The position numbers were made by a program, and so were the translations under genes. Below the pieces are notes generated by a model, which was not told the DNA's origin, did not search any database, and was given only the letters and a program-made list of their open reading frames with translations. DNA of 64,000 nucleotides from Prorocentrum cordatum. Lineage: Eukaryota > Sar > Dinophyceae > Prorocentrales > Prorocentraceae. The stretch lies in the NCBI GenBank assembly GCA_963575745.1, contig CAUYUJ010014546.1, positions 239,719-303,718 on the forward strand, given 5' to 3'. Numbering within the stretch: the first letter of the stretch is position 1; every line of letters begins with the position of its first letter. This document shows positions 29,460 to 39,415 of this stretch, in pieces.

Positions 29460-31290
29460 TCAGCAAAACCTTGACCAAAGAGGGCGAACAAACAGTGAGG
29501 GAGACCCTGTGACCCTGATCCGTGAGCAGAACCGCAAACGAAGGCATACTCCACGAAATTCTCTCGCAAGACTTTCTCAGAGCAGAAATAGGGCCGGACA
29601 CGTTGCGCCACAGCGGGGATTCGCCCGAAAATCCGGCCTCCCAGGCAACGCGGAGCTCAGGGAGAGGAATAGAGTGAGGGTACAACCGAAGATGGGAGGT
29701 CCAGACTTCCTTGGACCACCGAATGATAGGCGCCGCGCTCGCCAGCCAGCGCGGGTCCTGGTGAGCCAGCAACAAACAAGTGAGACTACGGCCCTTGGCC
29801 GAGGGCTGAAGGATGGAGCCAGCCTGGCGGCGGAGGTTGAGAAGCTCGTAGTCGGTAACCCCATGGACGTCAGCACCGAAAAGATTAGACGCCATGGAGC
29901 CGGAAGCAAAAACCTTCCGCGTAACGCGGCCTCCAATGGTCGGGCGAAGTCTCGAAAGCCTGCCACAGAAACCTTTCGATTTGTGTTCCCGGGCCTTGGC
30001 CTTGCTAGACCTCTCCTTCCTCCTCCTCGATCTGCCGGCGCAGTCGTCAACGCCTAAGTTGGCTGCGCTGCTCACGAGAGGGCCGGCCAGGCCGCCCAGC
30101 TGTCGGCCGGGCGCTCTGCCCAGATCCAGCGACGAACAAACTAAGGAGCGCTTGCCAGGGTCGTCCGAAACCTTAGCTCCCACTCCAACCTCCAAAGCAT
30201 CGTGAAGCGCAACGACAGCTGGCGGAAGATGAGTGAGAATGTACTCCTTAGAGCCCGTGGCCGAAAGACCAGAATCGCCAATATAAAGTTTGAAATGGAC
30301 CTGGGCAGGGAACGACAATTTATCTAGAGCAATGAGAGCGTAAACCCGGATCAAGCTGGTGGCGAAACTGCACCCCGCCACGATTCCCCGCCCAGCCCAA
30401 TAAGGGCCGTCCACGAAACCAACCAGCCGAAACCATCTGGCCTGAAGGTACATGGACACAGCCAGGTACGCAACTCCGAGGGGGAATTGAAGTTGGCGAC
30501 AACGAAAAAGGAGCTCACGGAGGTCGATCGTTTCGTAATACTTGTAGAGATCGAGCAAGACCGTCGCCGCCTCCTCGTTGGCCAGGGTGCTGGATTCGGC
30601 ACGGAGCGCCTGCCTCCAGACCACGTCTTGGGCCCCCTCGAAGGGCCCAGCCGCGAAAAAAGGACGGACAAAACGCGTTTCCCATTCCTGGGCCAACGGC
30701 CGCCGGACGCGGCCATAGGCCCGATACACGGCGCAGAAATTCCCAATCGGTCTGAACCCGACCGAGGCCTTGGGAATGAGGGACAACAGAATGATGGCAA
30801 TCTGACGGGGAAGCATCGCAGAGAGCTCCATGACAGCAAACAAATGAATGAGTGACGTGAGGGTCGAATCACTCATCATATTGAAGTGTCGCATATGGAA
30901 CCCGTCAGTGGCAACCGAAGTGTTTTCCTTAAATCCCGTGGAAAACGCACGAACGGCGGCAATAGGCACCAGAGGCAGCTCTGGCAGCGGACCGTCATGC
31001 CGGAACCAAATGTCAGCACTGCCATCGCCCCAAAGATCGGCAAACCTCCTACTTTCGGTCTGGAGCAACGACAAAGGATCGCACGCGACATCCCCGTCCA
31101 AGCTCAGAGTCGTGGTGGGGGTCCATTTCGTGGCCCCCTTGGCCACCAAATGGACCCTCCGAGCCCCCCGATCAGCCCGGTACAGGATCGAGTCCCGAAA
31201 AGCTTTGGAAGCCGATTTACGGGCATGGGCCTCAACAGTCCCCATAGCGACCTGGAAGGACCCGTGGAGACCCTCAAATCGTTCCAACAT
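29443..31290 (-). pseudogene. LINE ORF2, reverse transcriptase
   Basis: The RT motifs are in order: IPKASVGFRPIGNF (residues 172-194), box A AATVLLDLYKYYETID (catalytic Asp 247), box B GIVAGCSFATSLI (312-323) and box C KLYIGDSGLSATG. Box C lacks the first catalytic Asp: residue 338 is Gly (GGC, 30279-30277), one transition away from Asp, so the enzyme is probably inactive. The frame continues the endonuclease frame through a single TGA (31347-31345). It ends when the minus-strand A9 run shifts it; the neighbouring frame carries on as RNase H. Confidence 0.9.
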
Positions 31291-31344
31291 GGGCAGCTCC
31301 AGGATGAAAAAGGCCAGCTGGTCCAGAAAACAAGCTTGATGACC

Positions 31345-32718
31345 TCAGCTGCTGACCATCTGAGCCGAAGGCTGCTGCAAGGATCCGAGCACCGCGCTAA
31401 TGCCGCGCTGGTTGCCGTCAGCCCAGTGGCCACGGAAGTCGCCGAACTGCGACGCGAGCCACTTGCACGCAAAAAGCTCGGAACACGGCACTTGCTGCGC
31501 AGGTGGCAAAATAGGTTTCCAAAATAACTGGGCTGCCTCGCCCCTGGCCCCCCAGCAAGGCAGCGAAACCCCCGTCGCCGCGGCAACTTCCCTTTCAGCA
31601 CAGTTGGCCCACATCTTGTAGGCCTTGTCCAGCTTAGCCTGGACATCCGAAAAATCACTGCGCCTCGCCGAGAGCTTAGCCGCATCGATGAAGGGCGGAA
31701 GATGCACGGCCTCAGGGGTAGGAGGCACCAGACAAACAGGAGGGGCGGCCTGAAAGGGAAGCGGCGGAGGCTGCCTAAAAACCCGACACTCAAGCCTACC
31801 GAGGTGGGGGTGCAGAGTGACCTGGACAGGGTAGTGGGGGGACAAATTGGTGACGCGCGCTGACGCCACCGAAGCGACAGCTTTAGCCGCCCCGGGACTG
31901 GCTAAGCAAAAATCATACTGCTTGAGGCCAGCCGTGCTCCGACAAGTATGTTCCCCCGTAGCGAGGGTCCGTATCTTGACGGACTCGTGGGCCAGGACTC
32001 CAGAAGAAGCGAGGAGGGAAGGCTCCATGTTGAAATCGGCCCCCGCAAAAAACTGCAAGCCCACGGCGCCCCCCAAAGAAACACACGAGGACAAGAGGGA
32101 GGCATTTCGCTCTGAGAGGTCCTCGCAGTCGTAGAAATAGGCCGAGACCACGAGCAGAGGAGGGGCTCTCGGGAGTTCAACAACTCCAGCAACGGCACGA
32201 GCTCGAACAAGTTCGTGACCAGATGGAAGTGCGCGGAGGCCGAGCCCGCTGCGCACAAGCACAGCCACGCCTCCCGAGGCGCCACCTCCATCAGCGCGCA
32301 CTGCTGGTGACCACGGGCTCTTCCATCCATTCCTGGCGGCCCAGCTGGATGCCGAAGCAATCTGGTGGTCGAGCTGCTTGTGCTCTTGGACGAGAACGAT
32401 GTGAGCGCAGGTGCGCCCTGACCACGCCTGGCCAGAACCCCGACCCGACACATTACAGGTCTCGAGAGTCGGGCAAAACGACTCAGCAGGAAAATCATCA
32501 AGAGAAAGGGGCTTCGTTAAAACACATCCCCGAGAGCAGCGGGGGGCCTCGGGAACATGGGGGCTCCGAAGGACCATTTGGTAAGGACCTGGAGTGACAG
32601 CCGCTTCAAGGGCCCCCTTGGCCCTGGCAACCGTGTGTCTCAAAGCCCGAACAAAAAGGTCCCTGGGGCGAAAAACGAGACAGCAAGAGCGAGTCAGGCT
32701 CGTCCGGGGCACGGGCAA
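31345..32718 (-). pseudogene. LINE ORF2, apurinic-type endonuclease
   Basis: The endonuclease/exonuclease/phosphatase fold motifs are present: Glu112 in LVQEHKQLDHQ, GGVAVLVRSGLG, Asp228-Asn230 in FAGADFNMEP, Asp269 in KQYDFCLAS, and His295 in LSPHYPVQVTL (SPH in place of the common SDH). It would nick target DNA to prime reverse transcription. A linker and helical region follows (about 300-457). The frame ends at TGA 31347-31345, and the RT follows in the same frame only 18 codons later, so endonuclease and RT formed one protein before the nonsense change. Confidence 0.88.
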
Positions 32719-32911
32719 GCGGAGAAGCCGAAAAGGCCTTGAAACACTTATCGTCTTGAGCCGACGACGCGTTCACCGAAAAAGCAAAACCGCCAGAAAC
32801 AAATTCAGAGTTCGGCCGGCCGAGAAATGATGAAAAAACAAATTGGAGCCACAGCTCACAACGAAAGCTTGCCCATGAGACGCGCTTTCCCCCCTAAGGA
32901 CGCCGTCGGGC

Positions 32912-33780
32912 CTACTTAGGGGGGGGGCCCTGTTGAGGCGACTGTAGAATCTTCTGGGCACGAGCGCGGGCATCGCCATCAGAAGCCGGTCCCGAAGATG
33001 ATGAACCTCCTGGAGGCGCGGATCCGGCAGCAGTCGACGCCTCAGGTGCCTTCTGCGCGTCCGAAGGCGCGGTTGGGGCCGCCGACGTTGGCGAAGGAGC
33101 TGGGGCTGTGGCATGATGTCCACCGACGGGCGCCGTCGCACCAGCTGAGTCAGCAGGCTGGTCACCTGCAGGTGACTCTGCAACGACACGCCGCTTCTTG
33201 CCAGCCAATCGGTCCATCTGGGCCTTATGGTCAGCACGGAACTGGTCGGCTGCCGTCTTGGCGTCGGCGAACAGCGAAGTGACAGCTCCGCGAAGGTCGT
33301 CCTGCAAAGACTGCAACCGCTGCTCGAAATCGGCCTTCTCTTCAGTCGAGAGTTCGTACTCGTCAGCGTTGAACTGCATCGACTCAAAAACGATTGGCAC
33401 CTCCCGGCCTGCAAGGGTGTCATGAATCGAGAGGCGCGAAGAGGGTGAAGGTGGCGCTGTGGCAGCAGCCGGTCCTTCCACATGTTGATGTAGCTTGCGG
33501 ACCAACGCCTTATGCTCCGCCTCAACAGCGTCCACATCCGCTGAGAGCTGCCGAACACGCTCACGCCGCTCGAGCATGAACTTCTCAGCGGACTCGTAGG
33601 CCGTGACTGCCTTAGAGAGGCGAGCCTCCAGCACGCGCATGTCGTGGAAGGCCTGGTTGACCTGCCGCTGGAGAGGAGGGCTCTCGCGTGCCGCCTCGAC
33701 GGCCAATCGCTTGGCAACCAACCGAGCCTGGTAGCGCTGCACCCCTTCATCATCCCCCATCTCACGAAAAAGCAAAAGCC
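32912..33780 (-). CDS. LINE ORF1, coiled-coil and low-complexity part
   Basis: It begins mid-protein at the inversion junction (LLLFREMGDDEGVQRYQ). It is strongly helical and charged (ARLVAKRLAVEAARE, SAEKFMLERRERVRQLSADV, STEEKADFEQRLQSLQDD), consistent with a coiled coil. A basic GKKRR and a Pro/Ala/Ser-rich tail follow, ending at 32912. It is probably the RNA-binding/assembly protein of the LINE. The matching N-terminal part lies inverted at 33904-34374. No internal stop. Confidence 0.7.
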
Positions 33781-33784
33781 TTTC

Positions 33785-33903
33785 TGCGCTCGAGCTCTTC
33801 GAGTGTTGTCAAGGACGTTCTTCAGAAAGGTGCTCGTTCCTGCGAGCCAGAACGACTCGGGAGTCCCTCCCAACTCTTTCAGTACGATTTCACTGTCGCA
33901 GCC
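33785..33903 (+). other. Probable LINE 5' leader (inverted segment)
   Basis: About 120 bases between the inversion junction and the ORF1 ATG, presumably 5' untranslated sequence of the LINE. No spliced-leader relict was seen here. Confidence 0.5.
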
Positions 33904-34374
33904 ATGGTGCCGCCGCCGCCGCAGCCTCCGCAGCGGCAGTGGGTACGCGATCCGTGGGTGCAGCAGTCTCAGCAGGGTAATAGCTCCTTTGGCGCCCCCC
34001 CTCGTTGGGGAGGTGTCGGCAAATGGAGCTGCTCCCACTGCGGCTGCAAGAAGAACAAAGCGACGTGGTCCCAGTGCAAGAACTGCTGGCAGCCACGAGT
34101 CGATCCACGTGTCGGACAACCCCCACCGCCTGGCGGTGTCTGGGGCCAGGGGGCTCCACCACCACCGGGCCAATGGGTGTGGTCTGGGCCCTCTGGCTCG
34201 CCTCCTCATGGTCTTGCTCACGGTGGGGCTCAACCTGTTCGGCCTGGGCCTCTTTTCTACCACCCTGCGCAGTCAGGGGCGCATGGACATGGACTTCTCG
34301 GTCAATCGAGCCCTGCCGGTTCCAACGCGGTCGCCGTCCACGACGACCAGGCCGAGGTGGCCAAGCTCACATCG
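33904..34374 (+). pseudogene. LINE ORF1 N-terminal part, inverted, with zinc finger
   Basis: On the plus strand an ATG at 33904 opens a Pro/Gln-rich protein with a RanBP2-type zinc finger, GKWSCSHCGCKKNKATWSQC plus KNC (W-x-C-x2-C, Asn, C-x2-C). Gly/Pro-rich sequence follows, then DDQAEVAKLTSRR at the GGA array. Such a finger followed by a coiled coil is the ORF1 layout I know from dinoflagellate LINEs. The coiled-coil part is on the other strand, so this is the same gene split by inversion. Its last codons are AGG AGG and merge with GGA repeats. Confidence 0.75.
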
Positions 34375-34530
34375 AGGAGGAGGAGGAGGAGGAGGAGGAG
34401 GAGGAGGAGGAGGAGGAGGAGGAGGAGGAGGAGGAGGAGGAGGAGGAGGAGGAGGAGGAGGAGGAGGAGGAGAGGAGGAGGAGGGAGGAGGAGGAGGAGG
34501 AGGAGGAGGAGGAGGAGGAGGATGGAGGAT
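34375..34530 (+). repeat. (GGA)n array at the LINE 5' side
   Basis: A long, almost pure GGA array on the same strand as 27440-27604, so the LINE divides one GGA array or has GGA arrays at both ends. Confidence 0.95.
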
Positions 34531-34669
34531 GGAGTGTACAAGAGTAGGGGGACAAAACAACATACGTGAGCGCGCATGCACTGAAAGAGAAGGACGGAGG
34601 AGGAGAGAGGGCAGGGAGAGGACAGAGATGGAGCTCGAGGGCGTCCAAGAGAAGAAGAACACACAATGA

Positions 34670-34826
34670 CATAAACATGCAAACTCTGAGGCCCGCCCGG
34701 ATTTCTCGGATCGGCGACAGAGCCCCCTGACAGCGCCTCTGGTGCCGCCCCTGGTGCGCTCCGCGCTTGGAGGGTCCAGCGACGATCCGGGAAATCTGCG
34801 CGGAACTCCGAGTTTTTATGTTTATG
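34670..34826. mobile_element. Foldback element, 157 bp
   Basis: Inverted arms of about 50 bp with mismatches: CATAAACAT...AAACTCTGAGG...GGATTTCTCGGATC on the left and the complement ending ATGTTTATG on the right. It is related to 24682-24803. Non-coding. Confidence 0.8.
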
Positions 34827-34841
34827 CCACTGCTTGTTCCC

Positions 34842-34965
34842 CTAAAGACGGGGGCGTCCAAGAGGGGGGTTCGCACATCATGGTCCGAGGCACGTGCGTG
34901 GCCCAGGTGGAGGGCCAGGGGACGTGTTGAAGGAAGAAGAGGGGGCCTTGAGATCTGGGAGACTC
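34842..34965 (+). repeat. Partial copy of the 42325-42538 foldback family
   Basis: Shares GTCCAAGAGGGGGGTT, CATCATGGTCCG and GCCCAGGTGGAGGGCCAGGG-type sequence with 42345-42465. Confidence 0.65.
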
Positions 34966-34966
34966 C

Positions 34967-35172
34967 TTCTTCTCCTCCTCCTCCTCCTCCTCCTCCTCCT
35001 CCTCCTCCTCCTCCCTCCCTCCTCCATCCTCCTCCTCCTCCCTTCGTTCTCCCCCCCCCCTCCCCCCCCATTTCCTCCTCCTCCTCCTCCTTCTCCTCCC
35101 CCTCCTCTCCTCCTCCCCCTCCCCCCAATTTCCTCCTCCTCCTCCTCCTCCTCCTCCTCCTCCTCCTCCTCC
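34967..35172 (+). repeat. (CTC)n array
   Basis: CTC/TCC array with CCCCC interruptions. It faces the GGA array at 34375 across about 440 bp. Confidence 0.95.
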
Positions 35173-35459
35173 GGCGCGCGGAGGGGAGCGCGCGGACGGG
35201 GGGCCGTTCGCTAGAGCAGAGCATGGGACCCGTGCGTGCCCTCGAAGCCTGTCTGTGAAGTGCATCAGTGTGCGCCAGCGTTACAGTCGGGGCGTTGATC
35301 TAAGGAACCCTAAATAAGGAACGAGGCCCCTTTTTCCCATACATTAAACTCCGATGTTCCATGGAAAACCTCAGGAAAACCCAAGGAGCACTGTAAAGCA
35401 ACTAAGGAACACGGAGCCCCTCCCCAACAAAAAGGGTTCCTTCTTCATGGCCCCGACTG
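35173..35459. other. No gene recognised
   Basis: Mixed sequence with two similar phrases (CTAAGGAACCCTAAATAAGG and CTAAGGAACACGGAGCCCC) about 100 bp apart. Confidence 0.4.
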
Positions 35460-35461
35460 TA

Positions 35462-35649
35462 AGTCGGGCCTGTCCCCCTACAGGGGGATTTTCGACGAAA
35501 GCTAGAAAATACATCCAAAACAATCAAAACATAGTCCAAACATAGCCTGGGGACTATTTTTTGAGTATGTTTTGACCTTTTTGGAGTATTTTGGGGGGTA
35601 TTTTTTTATTTTTCGTCGAAAATCCTCCTGTGGGGGGACACGCCCGACT
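35462..35649. mobile_element. Foldback element with TA target duplication, 188 bp
   Basis: The terminal inverted repeats are about 40 bp (AGTCGGGCCTGTCCCCC, then GGATTTTCGACGAAA), with the complement at the right end. Flanking TA at 35460-35461 and 35650-35651 fits a Tc1/mariner-type target duplication. The interior is AT-rich and non-coding, so it is a MITE that would need an external transposase. Confidence 0.85.
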
Positions 35650-35799
35650 TAACGCTAGCGCCTGGCATTCGATGGGGAAGCGCCGATGTAGCGGCGGTGG
35701 GCGTCGCCTCGCAAGAGCCAGCAAGATGGCATGGGACGTCCCCCGAATTGCCACAGAAGGGACGCGCGGACGCCTCGATGGGGTCGAGGAGGCCGGTCC

Positions 35800-35880
35800 A
35801 GGCCTCCCAAAGTGGGGTCCGAGCAGGTGGGGTCTAAGAACCGCTCCGCATCGCCGATGCATCGGCGATGAGGCTCGATG
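35800..35880 (-). repeat. Dispersed repeat with CATCGGCGATG palindrome, copy 1
   Basis: Contains CATCGCCGATGCATCGGCG. In the minus orientation it continues as a block ending CGGACCCCACTTTGGGAGG. The same block occurs at 36075-36155 and 57690-57765. Confidence 0.7.
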
Positions 35881-35892
35881 CCCAGGCATGCT

Positions 35893-36074
35893 CGCATCGT
35901 AACATAACCGGAAGCGTTGGCCGTTTTTGGCATCTGGGGGCCGTCACTGGGACCCAGGACCGTCAAACGACGACTCAGCATGAACTCTTGGTCTCGGCGA
36001 AAGGGTCGGGACTTATGGGTACCGCGCGTTGAACACATCAGGACCTCGCATGTCTTGGTGTGGGGCCCGATTTT
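35893..36074 (-). repeat. GACGGTCC repeat family, copy 1
   Basis: In minus orientation it has GACATGCGAGGTCCTGATG, then CCCGACCCTTTCGCCGAGACC and GTTTGACGGTCCTGGG. This resembles the copies at 45886, 37840 and 47189. Confidence 0.65.
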
Positions 36075-36155
36075 CTCCCCGCCGACGTCGCCGAGGCATC
36101 GGCGACGCGGGGCGATCCTCCACCGTCCCCCCTGCTTGGGCCCCACTTGAGAGGC
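36075..36155 (+). repeat. Dispersed repeat with CATCGGCGA block, copy 2
   Basis: GCCGAGGCATCGGCGACG, GGCGATCCTCC and CCCCACTTGAGAGGCTTC match the order in copies 1 and 3. Confidence 0.7.
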
Positions 36156-36171
36156 TTCTAACCGGTGTTCC

Positions 36172-36330
36172 GAGGCGGAGGAGCAGGAGGTGGCGGAGGA
36201 GGCGAAGGCGGAGGCGGAGGCGGAGGAGGAGGAGGAGGAGGAGGAGGAGGAGGAGGAGGAGGAGGAGGAGGGAGGAGGAGGAGGAGGAGGAGGAGGAGGA
36301 GGAGGAGGGGGAGGAGGAGGAGGAGGAGGA
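36172..36330 (+). repeat. (GGA)n array
   Basis: GGA with early GGC variants, then pure. No composite repeat or retroelement adjoins it here. Confidence 0.95.
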
Positions 36331-36540
36331 CAGGCGAGCGACGAAAAAGACATGAGCCTTCTGCAGGAAGACTGTGAATTGGCGACCTCGCGCCGCTGCT
36401 CACGCGGGCGGCCCGTGCGGCGCGCTGCACCGGACACGAGGGCGCCCACGCGCGACACTGCGCGGGCAGCTGGCGCGAGCCTGCCCGCGAACATCGAGCC
36501 CGCTTGTCTGCGTCGCTCCAGGTGGGCCCTGCCTTCACGG

Positions 36541-36707
36541 GCGAAGAGCGGTATAAGATAAACTTTTTTTCGCCGTCGGGGGCGCCTGTCCCCGGGCGGC
36601 TGGAAAGTTTACGCCCCCGCGGTGCCACCGTGAGGGTGGAAGCTTTCCAGCCGCCGAGGGACAGGCGCCCCCGACAGCGAACAAGTTCATTTCATACCGC
36701 TCTTCGC
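36541..36707. mobile_element. Foldback element, 167 bp
   Basis: The arms of about 66 bp begin GCGAAGAGCGGTAT and include GGGGGCGCCTGTCCC and GGCGGCTGGAAAG, with the complement ending ATACCGCTCTTCGC. No clear target duplication. A diverged relative lies at 41548-41694. Confidence 0.85.
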
Positions 36708-37839
36708 TCGCTGACTGCCGGCGTGCCGCCAGCGGGAGCGCGGGGGCCGCGAGGCCGCGCCCCCTCCCCCGAGGCCAGGTCCGAGGAGAGCGGGCCGCAG
36801 AGCGCAGCCCCCCCCACCTCGGCCCCTGGACACGGCCGGGGGGCCGGAGCTGGCCGGGGCCCCAGAGATTCGGTCAGGACGGGGGATGCTGCCAAGTCTG
36901 TGCAAAGTCTGCCCGCGGATCCCTCCCGGGGTCCCCCCTGGTGCAGCCTTTCACCCCGGGGCCGTTTTTGACAGTTCCGGGGCCCGGAACCAGCCCCCGC
37001 GGACCGAAGAAGGCCAAAAGCTGCTCCGAACTCAAAGCCGCGAACCTGCCCACCAGAACCAGTGCCGGACCACCTCAGACCCCCAGACGGCTGTATGGTG
37101 AGCCCACGGTGGTCCTTCTCTCCGACGCCGAATCGCCCATGGATCGTTCATTGGGGCCCGATAGCCCAACCCGCTTAGAGGCGCGCCGTTTCATTATCGG
37201 GGGCCCATCACCGATCCATCTGCGATGTATCGCGGATCTCAGCTCGACGTTTCCCCCTCTGCGCGGGTCTCCCCTTTCGTTCCGGGTAAGGGGAGCCGGT
37301 CCGTGATTGGGCCCCGAGTCTTGGCCGTCTCGCCCGGGAGTGCCCCCCGCGCAGGCGCGCGTGGCGCCACGCCGGCGCCGACCGTCGAGTGCTCTTTTTC
37401 TCTCGCTCTCTCTCTCTCTCTCTCTATATGGGAGGCGGCTGCCGCGGAAAGGCGCGTGGGCATCGGGTGCTCTCCACGAACCGACCTTGATCTTACTTAT
37501 ACCTCGGTCTGGCTGTACGCGTACACGTCGTTCATTTCTAATCGTGCTCATTTCTAATTGTGCTTGCTTCGAATTGTTCCTGGCCCCCCAGTGGCCAGGA
37601 AGAGGCCCAGGATAGAACAATTAGAAATGGAAGGATCTTGGCCCCCCAAAAAATCAAAGAACTTTCGAATGATTAGAAGTGAACAGTGTAGTCGATTACA
37701 CCGCCTTTGGGCGTCACTTAATGGGGGGGCGATCAATGGGGGGAAGGGAGGTGCACTTTTCGGGGCATGCTGGCTGCCCTAGAGGGCCCCCCTTTTCTGC
37801 AATCCTCGCTGCCCCCCTCCCATTTATCGTCTCCCCATT
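36708..37839. other. No gene recognised; CT microsatellite and nested hairpin
   Basis: It contains a (CT)n tract at about 37398-37426. A nested inverted repeat lies at about 37548-37632 (TCTAATTGT/ACAATTAGA and TCCTGGCC/GGCCAGGA). At 36900-37020 there is a weak relative of the GACGGTCC family. Nothing coding was recognised. Confidence 0.5.
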
Positions 37840-38022
37840 CCCAGACCCCCGACGTCATGATTCTTCCTAGTGTCAACAACAAAAATCTGGACCATTTCCC
37901 CGGGACCGGTTCCTCCTCCCGAACCGCTTTCTGACGGTCCCGAGGGCCGGGAAAGGGCCCGGGAAGCCGAACATAGTGAAAGACCTCACGTCGTGATTTC
38001 TTCATGACCCGAGGAAGTCTGG
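37840..38022 (+). mobile_element. GACGGTCC repeat family, copy with both ends
   Basis: Begins CCCAGACCCCCGACGTCATG and ends CGTCGTGATTTC...GAAGTCTGG, so the ends are imperfect inverted repeats. The centre is CCGGGACCGGTTCC and CTGACGGTCCCGAGGGCCGG. Non-coding and MITE-like. Confidence 0.75.
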
Positions 38023-38611
38023 ATTCCCTGAGATCCGACGTTGGAAACAAAAATTCGACATCGCAGAAAATCGCGACCGGAGCCCTGGACCCCGTCTTTC
38101 TGCCTCATTTCTCGAACTGGATCCGTCTGTGGGGCTCCCGGGGCCCGAAGTGGAGCGAAAACGCCCGGTGTGAAAAAATAGCCACGCCAAGATCTCCAGG
38201 TTGCGCGACGCTTGAGCAGGGACTGACCGTCCCGTCATTCCTATAGTCCTATCACGAAATGTTCTTAGAACCCCAAGATGTTTTAAGAACAACAACAATG
38301 TTCTTAGAACATAAGCCCGATGTGTTAAAGCGAGACAGTCCCGGCCAGAAATGCTCTGAGAACCTTTCGTGCGGACCACAAAAGGTTCTTAGAACACTGT
38401 TTGGTGGGGCTATAGGCGAGCCAAGACGCTTCGCCACTGCTTGAGACGCCCAGTTCTCTCCCCCCGGCCAGCTTACAGCCGGCTCGGGGCTACCGAGCTC
38501 GGCGCCCCGCGCCACGGGGAGGGCGCGGGGGCGCGGTCGGCTCCGCGCCCCGCGCGCCGCCCGGCCCCGAGAGGAGCGCCGCGCGCGGCCGCGGGCGCGA
38601 CGCCCGACGCC
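38023..38611. other. No gene recognised; cluster of TTCTTAGAAC palindromes
   Basis: Between 38259 and 38400 the phrase GTTCTTAGAAC occurs three times and related forms twice (GTTTTAAGAAC, GCTCTGAGAAC). The remainder is GC-rich. Confidence 0.6.
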
Positions 38612-38988
38612 TCGCTCCTCCCCCTCCTCCTCCTCCCCCTCCTTCCCTCCTCCTCCCTCCCCCTCCTCCTCTCTCCTCCCTCCTCCTCCTCCTCCTCCTC
38701 CTCCTCCTCCTCCTCCTCTCCTCCTCCTCCTCCTCCTCCTCTCTCCTCCTCCTCTCTCCTCTCCCCTCCTCCCTCCTCCCTCCTCCTCCCTCCTCCTCCT
38801 CCTCCTCCCTCCTCCTCCTCCTCCTCCTCCTCCTCCTCCTCCACCTCCTCCTCCTCCTCCTCCTCCTCCTCTTCCTCCTCCTCCTCCCACTCCTCCTCCT
38901 CACCTCCTCCTCCTCCTCCTCCTCCTCCTCTTCCTCCTCCTCCTCCCACTCCGCCTCCTCCTCCTCCTCCTCTTCCTCCTCCTCCTTG
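38612..38988 (+). repeat. (CTC)n array, about 375 bp
   Basis: CTC/TCC array with occasional TCCC, CAC and TTC interruptions. Confidence 0.95.
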
Positions 38989-39295
38989 GACTTGGCGGTG
39001 TCCAGAAGTCAAGTATGCGATCGATTGCAGAATTGATTTTTGCCACAGACATTGATTCTCTCGCCGAGTCCAGGAACAAAGCGCAGAATGCTCGCTGCAC
39101 GAATCTTCTACGAATGTTTCTTTTCCATCGCTTCGTTTGGGGTATAAATCAATTCTGTAGTCGATCCCCTACTCGGCCAAGAGGGTGGCGCGAGGGGTGG
39201 GTGGGCCTCTGAGCAGGCGGCGGGACCGCCGAGAAGACAGATGGCGCTTCGCAGAGGCCCACCCGGCCTCTCGGGAGGCCGTCTTGAATAGGAAG
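38989..39295. other. No gene recognised
   Basis: Mixed sequence with the phrase CCACCCGGCCTCTCGGGAGG, a small hairpin near 39255-39285. Confidence 0.4.
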
Positions 39296-39415
39296 GCGCC
39301 CAGGGACACACAGACGCAGAGACAAATCCCAGGATACCCCACACTTTTCCATATGTTCTGGACTTTCGTCTTCCACGCCACTTCCCATCATGTCATATTT
39401 TTTCCTAGGGATCGA
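39296..39415 (+). repeat. AC-ended dispersed repeat, copy 1 (right end expanded)
   Basis: Shares CAGGGACACACAGAC, CCCCACACTTTTCC, TTTCGTCTTCCACGCCACTTCCCAT-like sequence and GGGATCGACG with copies at 54288, 54625 and 61973. Where those read TTGTGTCTGTGTG, this copy runs into the ATGT/GT arrays. Confidence 0.7.

Larger units (their letters stand above)
27605..34374 (-). mobile_element. LINE (non-LTR retrotransposon), nearly full length, 5' inverted
   Basis: Minus-strand order: ORF1 coiled-coil part, apurinic-type endonuclease, reverse transcriptase, RNase H, Cys-rich tail, 3' stem-loop and A7. The 5' end (5' leader plus ORF1 zinc finger) is present but inverted, reading on the plus strand from about 33785 to 34374. 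This is the arrangement that twin priming produces. Both outer flanks are GGA arrays on the plus strand. Breaks seen: one TGA between endonuclease and RT, a one-base shift at T9 (29452-29460), and YIGD in RT box C. Confidence 0.9.

Noticed and set aside
32773-34263. 496-codon minus ORF over LINE ORF1
   Set aside because: Out of frame with the coiled-coil ORF1 and antisense to the inverted zinc-finger part; Arg/Ser-rich shadow.
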